From positions 60,398 to 124,397 of the forward strand of contig JAAEAF010006556.1 in assembly GCA_011037195.1 (NCBI GenBank): 64,000 nucleotides of DNA, in the 5' to 3' direction. This DNA comes from Triatoma infestans. Taxonomy: Eukaryota; Arthropoda; Insecta; Hemiptera; Reduviidae. The translations under genes and the position numbers were made by a program. Under the pieces are notes generated by a model. The model was not told the origin of the DNA and made no database searches. It was given only the letters and a program-made list of their open reading frames with translations. Below, in pieces: positions 54,985 through 64,000 of the stretch (positions are counted from its first letter, which is position 1; each line of letters opens with the position of its first letter).

Positions 54985-55780
54985 AATGTGGCAAATTTCA
55001 TCGCTTCTGAAACAAGGTTTCAGGCAAACCCATTAACCGGATGTGGGAGTTTATGGACGGCTTTTTCAGTTTTTCGCGATTTTCTCGAAAAACGGCGCAA
55101 CGTTTTCTGTAAACTTTCTGTATGTCTTAACACATCTAAGTACCTATTACTTTTATTTGAAACATTTTTCTGGGAAAATTCATTTCAGGGCACTTTTGGG
55201 GTAACGGTAGGCTGAGGTTTCCACTAAAGTGCTATTTCAGTTTATTACACAATTCTATCATTTAAATAACATTAATTGGAATTGAATATGTTGTTGAAAT
55301 TCTGATTTTGAAGAAAATCGGATGACCGAAAGTGCGTTTTTACTGAAAAGTATTTTTCAGTTTTCTACTATTTTCTGTAAAACGGTTCCAACGATTTTCT
55401 TTGGACCATGAATATGAACTACATATATATAATGAGCTACAACTTTTATTTGCACATTTTTCCGGGTAAAGTCATTTAAAGGGGGTCTTGGGGGAAGAGT
55501 GGAGTTATGTTTACCTCCAAAGTGCTATCTTAGTGGATTATACAATTCTACCATCTAAACAAAATTAATTAGAAATAATTAGATTGCCAAAATTACGAGT
55601 TTCAAGAAAATTAGTAAACCGGTAGTGCGTTTTTACTGAACAGTTTTTTCCAGGTTGTGCGATTTTCTTCATAAAAACGATGAATTTCGTAAAATTTAGT
55701 ATGGTAACTATAAAATTTGTCAGTTACAATTTTTTAAATTGCAGATAGAGAAAGTTTGTGAGTGTTTCACACCAGATTTT
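54985..55780 (+). repeat. Family A repeat lacking its head
   Basis: Two good internal units (cgattttctcgaaaaacggcgc at about 55076; tgtaaaacggttccaacgattttcttt at 55375) with G-rich clusters at about 55196 and 55478-55503. The intact 3' end is agatagagaaagtttgtgagtgtttcacacc. Confidence 0.75.
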
Positions 55781-56088
55781 GTTTTAATTTGCTCATCATA
55801 TATATACTTCTGAAAGCCAAGAACACAACCAACATTACGTTATTATTGTAAATTAAATAAAAGCACTTAAGTGAAGAGATAACAATCATTCCCCAGGGTT
55901 TTCCATACAATAAAAACACCCATCAACAAAGCTTTCTCGGTAATTTTATATCTGTGCAATATTTTACAAAAAATTGAAATTCTACTGATTTATTTTACAG
56001 ACGCAGACAACTAATATTACCAATATACTGTAGATATATATATTTATTAAAAGGAAAACATAAAAGATCTGATGTGAGAAATATTTTT
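55781..56088. other. No recognisable feature
   Basis: AT-rich spacer; nothing supportable. Confidence 0.4.
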
Positions 56089-56163
56089 GAATATATGGAT
56101 GATGGATGGGTCCGCAATGCGGGATAAATCTGGTATTTTATACGTCGTAACATGCATATTTAT

Positions 56164-56210
56164 AGTTTTCCTGACCTGTTTCGGATTTTCATCCATCGTC
56201 AGAGCAAATT
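56164..56210 (-). ncRNA. Hammerhead-ribozyme-like motif, B3 left arm
   Basis: Minus strand UUUGCU, CUGACGA, U, stem II GGAU-GAAA-AUCC, GAAA, CAGG, UC, AGGAAA. Stem I pairs at 5 of 6 positions (one G-G mismatch). Stem III segment ACAGGU has lost the palindrome seen in B2 (ACCGGU/ACUGGU). Confidence 0.55.
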
Positions 56211-56289
56211 CACCAAGTTCGCGTAGAGAGTTCACTTGAATTTAATGTTTCTGTTACAGAACAGATTACAGAACTCTACCCGAACTTGG

Positions 56290-56337
56290 TGAATTTGCTC
56301 TGACGATGGATGAAAATCCGAAACAGGTCAGGAAAAC
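56290..56337 (+). ncRNA. Hammerhead-ribozyme-like motif, B3 right arm
   Basis: Plus strand, identical in core to the left arm: UUUGCU, CUGACGA, U, GGAU-GAAA-AUCC, GAAACAGG, UC, AGGAAA. The identity of the two arms suggests they arose by inverted duplication of one unit. Confidence 0.55.
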
Positions 56338-56464
56338 TAAAAATATGCATGCCATGACGGATAAAATACGAGATAACAAAATGTTTCTTCAAATTTATAA
56401 TACTTACTAAATGTTTAGTAGTAACGTTCACTATTTTTTGAGGGGGGTATGACCTTGCAACGTT

Positions 56465-57025
56465 CAGTAATATCATACTTCCGGTCAACCGAATTTCTTC
56501 AACTCGGAATTTTGGCATCACTTTTGATATGACAGAATAGTATAATAATAAACTGAAATGGCACTTTAGAGGAAAACATAAACCCCTATCTCTCCCCCAA
56601 AACCTCTCTTAAATGACTTCCCCCCCAAAAAGTCATAGATCTACCATGTATACAGTATATATATAAAGTTTAAAGAAAATCGTTGGAGCTTTTTTTTTTT
56701 TGAGAAAATCGCAAAAATTAAAAAAAAAAATCGATTAAAAAAATGGTACTTTCTGGTTGACCGATTTTGATCAAACCTTATTGTCGGGTTCTATGGTAGC
56801 TCTTAATATCAGCTGTGAATATTCAGCAATTTTCCCATTTTTGGGGTTGTGATGACCATATACAATAGACACAGACAAACAAACATCCAATTACAATACA
56901 GTACAGACCAATTTCAAAAATCAAATTTTTTTTTTTTTTGAATCTCAAAACGTATTTTTACGGTAAAAACTCTTATCAAAAATTTCCAGATCTCAATACT
57001 TCCTTTTTCCATTAGCAAGAGAAAG
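56465..57025 (-). repeat. Family A repeat, inverted, 3' end missing
   Basis: Inverted units (cttccggtcaaccgaatttcttc; aaagtttaaagaaaatcgttggagc near 56666), head (tttctggttgaccgattttgatc), no (CA)n, ending at cttcctttttccattagcaagagaaag. Confidence 0.7.
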
Positions 57026-57629
57026 AAAGAAAAAAATTACAGCCAACTGGATAAAAGAGAAGAAGTAGGTGTAATCGTTTTACACAGCCTTGTAAACATG
57101 TTTGAAAAGGTTATTATTATAATGTATATGTGAAAGTGCCATTTCATTTATAACATTTGAATCGTTTAATGTTATTAAACCTAATATACCTATTGAAATG
57201 TCTATTTATATTGGAGAAAACAAAGAAACTTCCTGTATCAAAACGTGAATCAGCTATCCAATTATATTTATTTACCTAATAAAACATCAGGAATATCCTA
57301 TCTACTTTTTATAGCAAATAGTATTGCAAATTTTGTATAGAAAAAATATGACATTTGCTAATAAGAAAACATTAAATGGTTTCTTTATTTATTGCCATGT
57401 AATTACATTAATTGTAACAGATGTGAATTAAATTGAATTGGACTCTTTTAAAATGAAAATATGTAATCAGGCCGGCTTTAGTGGGTGAAGTACTGGTGAA
57501 GCGACTAGTTCAGGCGGCACTTTGAAAGAGGCGACATAATAGTAAAACAGAAAAAATGAAATAAACCAACCTTAATAAAAATTTTAATAAATTCTTCATT
57601 TAAGCCGCCAAAATAATAAACAGAAAAGG
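57026..57629. other. No recognisable feature
   Basis: AT-rich spacer; nothing supportable. Confidence 0.45.
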
Positions 57630-58590
57630 TTTTCGCTGAATGTTTCTTCCAATTTTCGTAATTTGCTCGTTATTTACAAAATTTTGTTCCAACGATATTC
57701 TTAACTAAACTTAACTTGCGATTTTATCAAATGGTTTTTTTTCTTCAGTTTTCAGTTTTCTTGAAAACAGTTACAATACGATTGTTTTACAAACTTTGTA
57801 TGTACAACTATTACAGACAGCAATATCTGACACTTTTGTTGGATACATTACCCCTGGGAAAATTGAATTTTTTTTGGCTTTCCTGGGAGAATAGTAGCAT
57901 TCAGTTTTCCTCTAAAGTACCATTTCTATACAATGAATGTTTCTACTACGTATAGAATATTTGAGAAGTTACATTATAAACTTTGCTATAATTCCAAATT
58001 TGAAGGAAATCGGAGGTGTGATTTTACAGACAAGTTATTTGAGTTTTTTGAAATTTTCTGGAAAACAATTATATTGATTTCCTTCATACTTGCAATGAAC
58101 AGATTGGATTAGAATCCTCGGGAGGGCTATACCCCGGCACCGCAGCCAGACTAGACTTATTGACGACAGTCTAGTAAGTAAACTCACCCCTCCTAAGGAG
58201 TTTAAGGGCTTTCACCAATAGCTCTTTTTTTGCGTTACTATCTCCCCAAGTTGGTTATTGCTACGCAATCAAATAACAGGTGGAGGGCCTTCTTCTCCTT
58301 CTGACAGTTTGCACAAGGGTTCCGAGCTTATTTGCCCTACCTTGTACAGATTTCTTGGAACCTACCTTAACCTAAAGCACAGATAAAAAACCTAACATTT
58401 TTATTTGTAACATATTTGTCAAAAAATTGATTTTTAAATATTTTTGCGGAATTTGTGTTTATGGTGCGAATTCGCGTTAAGTTACAAATCTTATTCGGTA
58501 TGTTCAGTGTTGGCCTGTTGTCGGTCCTTGTCCACCAACCCTCTCCTCCACAAGATCTCTACATTTAATGTTAGGATAAATGGGTAAGAT
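57630..58590 (+). repeat. Family A units split by a LINE fragment
   Basis: Units at 57640-58100 (caaatttgaaggaaatcgg near 57996, ttccttcatacttgcaatgaacag) continue after the insertion at about 58380 (aaaaacctaacatttttatttgtaacatattt) to a weak end near 58590. Confidence 0.5.
58102..58378 (-). pseudogene. Non-LTR retrotransposon 3' end
   Basis: The minus strand (about 58320-58262) encodes CANCQKEKKALHLLFDC, a C-x2-C-x7-H-x4-C zinc knuckle with the HLLFDC signature of LINE C-termini, followed by a stop and a moderately GC-rich 3' UTR. The flanks share only ACAGAT, a possible short target duplication. It belongs to a different subfamily from the other LINE ends in the window. Confidence 0.65.
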
Positions 58591-58597
58591 ATGAAGT

Positions 58598-59540
58598 GTT
58601 AAGAAATTTTCGAAATATCCGTTTTGAGGTCACTGAGTCCAAAAAAGCGTTTTTTTTTTAGAAAATGGTCTGTGCGTTTGTGTATGTATGTATGTGAACA
58701 GCGTAGCACAAGAACGGAAAATCGTAGAAAGTTCAAACTTGATATTCCGTTTAGTTATCACCATGGGATCCGACAGTGGGTCATCTGTCAAAAATTCCTC
58801 AACCGGAAGTACCACTTTACAAGTTGTTTTTTTTACGTTTTTGCAAACTTTCTCAAAAATGGCTCCAACGATTTTCTTCAAACTTGGTATATCAACTACT
58901 CATACTAACAGCTACAACTTTTATTTGAAACATTTCACCGGGAAAATTCATTTAAGGGCACTTCTGTGGGAGGGGTGGGGTTAGGTTTCCATTTCAAGTG
59001 CTATATCAGTATATTAAACAATTCTATCATCTAAATAATGTTAATTAGAATTAAATATGTTGTTGAAATTCCGAGTTTGAAAAAATCGGATAACCGGAAG
59101 TGCGTTTACATTACCTTTACTGAATGATTTTTTTTCACTTTTTTGCGATTTTCTCAAAAATTTCTCCGACGATTTAATTCTTGTTACTTCATATATAAAC
59201 TAAACATACAAAGATCAACAACATTTATTTAAACATTTTTCCGACTAAAGTCATTTAAAGGGGGTTTTGGGGGAGGAGTGGGGTTGTGTTTACCTCCAAA
59301 CTGCTATCTTAGTGGATTGTACAATTCCACCATTTAACCAAAATTAATTAGAAATAAATAGGTGGCCAAAATTCCGAGTTTCAAGAAAATTAGTAAACCG
59401 GAAGTGCGCTTTTACTGGACAGTTTTTTCAGTTTTCGACGAATTTCATTAAATTTGGTACACAAACTATACAATTTTTCAATTATAATTTTGAGAACTGG
59501 AGTAAGAGAAAATTGTGTGAGTGTTTCACACCAGATTTTT
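58598..59540 (+). repeat. Family A repeat, full except 5' hairpin
   Basis: Head from ttttcgaaatatccgttttgagg; TGTATGTATGTATGTG in place of (TG)n. Units start near 58850 and 59152 (period 302 bp) with G-rich clusters at about 58965-58980 and 59263-59283. Intact 3' end ggagtaagagaaaattgtgtgagtgtttcacacc. Confidence 0.85.
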
Positions 59541-60139
59541 TTTTTAATTGCAATAATCCAGTAATTCTGAGAACCCTTCTGTAAATCTTTTTATGAAGAA
59601 TATAATTATTGCTTTATGGAAAACTTGAAATTTTTTAATGCTACGCAAGTGAAGACTTATATTTCTCCACTAATGTAACTATAAATAGTACAAAATTCCA
59701 GGGTATAATTTGTCTACATTTAGCATATTAAAAAATTACAATAAAAAAATTCATTATAACTAAGACAATAAGTGGAAAAGATTGGCAAACATTTTTGAAG
59801 TATCACCATAACCGTAGTAGTGTTGGGTCTTGTTTCCCTTTTGGTTTTTATTCCTGTTTATTTTTGCATCTTCCTTGTTCACTTAATGTAATCGATATTC
59901 TGTTTCAGTGTTACTGTTACACTGATTTAATTCTTTCCTCTTTTGTTTATTTTTCAGCTTAACAAATATTAACTTTATTTTTATTTTTTCAATTTCTAGG
60001 GCCGTGGCTACTTTACAAAGAAGTTTTTTTTAATTACTTAAGTAAAGGAAATTAATTTTATCGTTATAACGATATTGTGAAACTTGCCTACGTGAATAAT
60101 AAAATATTTTTAAAATTAAAATTCTTATAGCATGTGGGG
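59541..60139. other. No recognisable feature
   Basis: AT-rich. A splice-acceptor-like tttctag near 59993-59999 followed by a 13-codon frame was examined and rejected as an exon. Confidence 0.4.
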
Positions 60140-60490
60140 GGGAGGGGACATTTCCCACTATCGTTAAAATGGTTTTCGGAATTGCATTGTCACTTCTCTC
60201 GCACTGCTTTTAAGAGAATGTATTACAATCTGTCAAATTTTCTTAATAGAATTTTCATTAGAATTTTTCATAAATTTTTGAGGTCTTCCATTATAAAAAA
60301 TAACGAGTGGTCTTCATGTATTTATGAAAATGGTTCCAACGATTTTCTTTGAACTTCGGTTACTAATTATACACATAAATGACCTAATTCTTTGGGTTGA
60401 AATATTTTTCAAGGTGAACATTGATTTTTGAAAGGCCACTGACGTTAATTTTCCTCTTAAAATGTTACATGATTGTAACTAAACCAAGTG
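60140..60490 (+). repeat. Family A fragment, rearranged
   Basis: aatctgtcaaattttcttaatagaatttt (head) is joined by deletion to atgaaaatggttccaacgattttctttgaac (unit). Both ends lost. Confidence 0.5.
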
Positions 60491-60639
60491 AAATAAGTTT
60501 TTATTTTCAAGAGAAAAAATACTTAGTCTTTTGAACATTTGTTTTAAAGTGTTCTACTGCATTATGCAAAACAAAATTGCAATAGTAAGCTTTGTTTATT
60601 ATTAATTTTTTTTTTAGATCCCATAATAGCTTTTAACTT

Positions 60640-61600
60640 TCTCTTTGAAAATGAAAATGGTGAGAATGTGTGTTTATATGTGTCTGAGTGCGTGAGTAGA
60701 AAGAGTGTAACAAAATGTCTCAAAAACGAAAAATCGTAGAAAGCTTAAACTTCACAACACTTCAAACTTCAAATTTTGTTTTTTCTTCATTGTTCGCGAT
60801 GTTTCTCGAATTCGGCTCCAACGATTTTCTTTAAACTTCGTATACTATCTACACACACTTCAATACCTCGTCCACTTTTATTTGAAACATTTTTCCCCCG
60901 TAAATTGTTTTCTGGTCGGTTCTAGGGCAACAGCAGCATTAAATCAGCTTTCCTCTAAATTAATCTACATTAGAAGCATTGCTAGAATTCCAAATTTGAA
61001 GAAATTGGTTAACCGGAAGTGCAATTTCAAACAACAGATTTTTGAGTTTTTTTGTTGTTTTTTTTGAGATTTTCTTGATAACGACTTTAACGATTTGCTT
61101 TAAACTTGTAGTAATTTGCATTCATATGAATCTGTCACTATTATTGTATCATTTTTCTTAAAAAAAAAGTGTTTTTAATGGTTTTGAGGAATTTGAAATG
61201 TTAAAATTAAATTGTGTTTGTTCAGTATTGGCACTGTTAACAATCAACATAGTTATGGCCCATCACTACCTGCCTGATCTTCTAGGTGGCTTACATCACC
61301 TATATATTTATAAAAAAAAAAAACAGCCCATGAAGGCCCAAGGCTTGCTAGGCGGCGATTAAAATAGGGGGCGTGTGGTTAGCACGCTGCAGTTCCCACG
61401 CTGTTTAGTTCCGGATCGTTACCTAGGGCGCTACTACCTGTAGCTTCCCACTTTTTATCACGATGCTGGGTCATCACCGACTTTGCCTTCACGGGAATCG
61501 AACCCTGAATTCTCGCACGAAAGGCGAGTGCGTGGCCACTAGAACCAACGCATGAGGACACCTATATATTTATGTTAGGACAAGAAAGAGAATTTATCAT
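60640..61600 (+). repeat. Family A repeat, split by SINE E
   Basis: Head (aactttctctttgaaaatg...tctcaaaaacgaaaaatcgtagaaagc), two diverged units (cggctccaacgattttctttaaacttcg near 60812; aagaaattggttaaccggaagtgc near 61000). The SINE sits at the conserved cctatatatttatgttagga block, which resumes after 61574. Confidence 0.65.
61312..61558 (-). mobile_element. tRNA-Glu-like SINE (family E) with 15-bp target duplication
   Basis: CACCTATATATTTAT flanks it at 61297-61311 and 61559-61573. Read on the minus strand the element begins cctcatgcgttggttctagt (A-box region). It has an anticodon-arm-like ctcgc-ctttcgt-gcgag whose loop would present UUC (Glu), then B box gggttcgattcc at about 61503-61492, then a body and the end gggccttcatgggctg followed by about 13 T. 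A second, older copy is at 14838-15068. Ending in T rather than A is unusual among SINEs. Confidence 0.8.
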
Positions 61601-63641
61601 TCTATATTATAATTCTTTTGAAAGGAACAGGAGAAATTCTGTGATAAATACTAGATTTTTCTCTTTTTTGCGGCATGAATAGTTCTGTACGTATGTGTGT
61701 GTGTGCTAAAATTAGAAGTACACTTTTTGTTGACATTTGTTACTTGAAGTTTCACATTTCTTTAATTTAAAAGAAAATATAAACTATTTGCTGATATAAA
61801 TTTGTGGGTGTAAAGGTATGTGCTTAAAAGAACAAACAAGTATATAACTTAGAATTGTTTGCTTTTATTTACTTTCTCCCACTCCCCTCGTTTCCTGTAG
61901 TTGTAGTTACTAGTCAAAGAAAATAACACAATTAGCAATGTTATCTATTTTAACTGCAGCCTATTGATTGACCATTCATGTTACTGTTTATCCTTTGTTC
62001 ACCATTAGTTCAAAAACTATTTTAATCATATATATATGTAAAATAGTGTCTTGATTGGTTTTGTTATGTAAACATATTATTAACCACTTCAGCATGAAGG
62101 AAATACTAAACTATATAATTTTGTAAATATAGAAAATTTTATATATGTATACAATCATTCATTTACGCGCTTTTCTCCTAATTGTTTATGGAGAATAACA
62201 CACAATTAACTGCACTAGGCATCGTTGTGTCCCTATCTAGTGGTTGAATCAAGAAATTAAGTTATTGTTTGCATCCCCCCTGGAAAGTCATCACATCATC
62301 AACTAATATAGTGTGAATTCCTCTATCTTCCTATCATAAGTTTGTTCCATCCTATCATCAAAAATGAAGGAGAATATATATATAAAACTTCATCACCACC
62401 GTGGGGAGGAGGGGGGACGTTCTCCAGTTAGGTAATCGAGGCTTACTTATTAGTATTCTATAGTGGCAAGGTCCCTGATTGTAGTCTGTCACGATGAGAG
62501 AAAGGGAGACAGAGTGGGTGTATGAGATAGAGTGAGTGGGCAGGGGCGGGTGACTCTATGGGAGATTGTTATGGACGAAAGCAGTTTCTTGCAGTGACTT
62601 GTGTGTGGTGCTTTGAAAGATCACATAAGGCAAGCCACATCTTTTCAGAGAGAGGGTTATATATATAGAGAGAGAAACAGAGTGAGAGTCCCCCGCATGG
62701 CCACTCTTCTCTCTCTCCTAAGAAAAAGGATTTGCAGTTCTCCTTTCACAACATTAAGTAATCGACCTAGAAAACAGTTTGTACTTTGTTAACACTCACC
62801 TACATAGTGCTTATAAACATTCTTGTTAATTATTTAGTTTTGTTTCGTTTTTAATATTAATTTTCTGATTGGTTTTATTTAAAACAGTGGGAGTAATAAA
62901 TCCTGTTAATTTGTTTGGTACTTACCACTTTGTTGAAAACATTGTTATTTTAATAACAGCCAGCTCTTTAACGAAAATTCCATTACACAAATACCATTAT
63001 TCTAAATCTGTTTTCAGTTTATAATACTTAATTTTCACCTCAATTCAAGTTATTTAACGAGTCAGTCTGAGAAATATATATTATTGCATGTTAAGTACAT
63101 AAAATTTGTTGAACTAATTAACCAAATTAATGAATTCCTTACTTATTTTAATGATGAAATTAGGCTAGTTATAAACTTCTTTTTGCTTAATTACTAATAA
63201 AGATATATTCCGTTGAAAATTACCTCTTTAATAAACAGTAAATTACAAATTACCCTTATTTAAAACTTTGCATCAGAGCATGTAAGGTGTAAGAGACATG
63301 AAATTTTGCCTTATAACAAGCTATTAGTTATGTTTATGTAACATTGTTATAATTCTCGAGTTTGGAACAAATTAATTTAGATTATAATTTTAAACAATTA
63401 TTATTATTATTTCCCTTCTCTATATAGTTCGTATATATGATTACCCATTTAAATCAACCTTTCTCTACCATAGTTTAATAATGTGAACATTACTCCAATG
63501 AAATCATTTTAATTTTTTTTTAGTTTATCTGCATTTTTTTAGTTTTTACAGATATTTTTACTTTCTCTTGCTACTGTAAGAGAAAATATAGTGAACATGT
63601 CAAATTTCTTAAATTAAGTCATCAGATGTTTTGTTTGTGTG
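61601..63641. other. Spacer, no gene; GA-rich patch
   Basis: About 2 kb with little family A sequence. GAGA-rich at about 62490-62530 and 62645-62690; a short G-run near 62401-62416. An ACTTTCTCTTGC...GTAAGAG hairpin at about 63559-63586 is a detached family A 5' end directly upstream of the next copy. Confidence 0.45.
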
Positions 63642-63777
63642 TCTTACTGTAAGTAAGAGGAAGTTTTATAATCGTGTCAAATTTTCGATATCGATTCTTC
63701 AACCGAAAAATCCGTTTTGAGGTCCCATGAGTCCAAAATAGAGGTTGTCTGTCTCTGTCTCTCGAGCTCTCTTTGTT

Positions 63778-63810
<33 letters not shown>

Positions 63811-64000
63811 CTGTGTGTGTGAAAGACAGCATGCCTCAAAAACGAAAAATCCCAGAAAGTTCAGTCTTTATATTTCGTTAAAGTGCTATTAGGAGACCTG
63901 AGAACAAGCTATTCGCAAGGATCGTTCAACCAGAAATGCCACTTTACTGAATGTTTTTTTCTCGGTTTTTTGTGATTTTCTCGAAAACGGCACCAACGAT
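63642..64000 (+). repeat. Family A repeat, cut by window end
   Basis: cttactgtaagtaagaggaagt, the canonical head (atcgtgtcaaattttcgatatcg), a long (TG)n at about 63778-63822 preceded by TCTG/TCTC tracts, and the start of the first unit (ctcgaaaacggcaccaacgat). Confidence 0.8.

Larger units (their letters stand above)
56089..56385. mobile_element. Foldback element B3 carrying two hammerhead-like motifs
   Basis: Arms of about 95-110 bp inverted around gtttctgttacagaacagattacag near 56250-56270. The left end carries the family B tail in reverse (ggatgggtccgcaatgcgggataaatctggtatttta), matching the right-hand tail of B2, so B3 lies in the opposite orientation. No target duplication found. Both ribozyme-like cores are intact. 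Confidence 0.7.

Noticed and set aside
2272..59540. Family A as a Helitron
   Set aside because: There is a 3' hairpin near the end, but no CTRR terminus, no 5' TC, and no A-T insertion site could be shown.
59993..60041. Possible terminal exon after an acceptor-like tttctag, reading GRGYFTKKF to a stop, with AATAAA downstream
   Set aside because: Only 13 codons, no supporting donor upstream in a compatible phase, and pyrimidine-tract/AG matches are expected by chance in this AT-rich DNA.
61480..61558. Functional tRNA-Glu gene
   Set aside because: Acceptor stem does not pair fully, the D arm carries an extra base, and the segment is continuous with a SINE body and flanked by a target duplication, so it is a SINE head.
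1..64000. Bacterial or viral operon, phage or defence system
   Set aside because: No long open frames, no ribosome-binding sites, pervasive animal-type repeats and microsatellites; nothing supports a prokaryotic or viral origin.

Overview
The window is non-coding, AT-rich animal nuclear DNA, most likely from an insect and possibly a hemipteran. That is inferred only from the types of element present and the many long microsatellites. There is no operon structure, no ribosome-binding sites, and no long open frame apart from one damaged transposase. Nearly every open frame of 60-140 codons is a chance opening inside a repeat. The window reads as intergenic or intronic sequence that has been colonised repeatedly by transposable elements.

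Most of the mass is one interspersed repeat, called family A here, with about 45 full or partial copies on both strands from end to end. A full copy is about 0.85-1.0 kb. It starts with a hairpin (ACTTTCTCTTAC / GTAAGAGGAAGT), then a head carrying a (TG)n tract, then about two units of a 300-bp internal repeat. Each unit carries a G-rich cluster. The copy ends with GTAAGAGAAAGT, a second small hairpin and a T-run. Into and between these copies are inserted: non-LTR retrotransposon 3' ends (about 1.2-2.1, 5.3-5.7, 8.1, 20.8-21.2, 24.1-24.7, 26.8-27.1, 28.8-29.3, 34.5-35.3 and 58.1-58.4 kb); a 1.48-kb Tc1/mariner-type element with 528-bp inverted arms (37.2-38.6 kb); two copies of a tRNA-derived SINE (14.8 and 61.3 kb); two copies of a longer SINE-like repeat (47.9 and 54.5 kb); a possible LTR (28.2 kb); and several foldback elements (8.0, 8.7, 18.0, 19.9, 33.2, 50.4, 54.2 and 56.1 kb). 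Target-site duplications of 9-16 bp are visible for many of the retro-type insertions.

The most interesting content is a set of hammerhead-ribozyme-like motifs. At least four unrelated sequence families in the window share one architecture: CUGANGA, a stem, GAAA, a short self-complementary segment ending in UC or UU, and flanks that pair as stem I. The stem sequences differ while pairing is kept. Several foldback elements carry two such motifs as inverted copies, one per arm. One of them (50395-50743) is flanked by a 16-bp duplication, and its unoccupied site is visible in the inverted paralogous segment at 30335-30690. Penelope-like retroelements are known to carry hammerhead motifs, so these may be non-autonomous relatives, but no Penelope protein is encoded here.

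Two places could be real host exons, both weak calls: a short start exon at 46790-47004 with a good initiation context and a consensus splice donor, and a possible non-coding first exon at 15874-16276. All coordinates of decayed repeats are approximate (about 5-30 bp) because they were aligned by eye.
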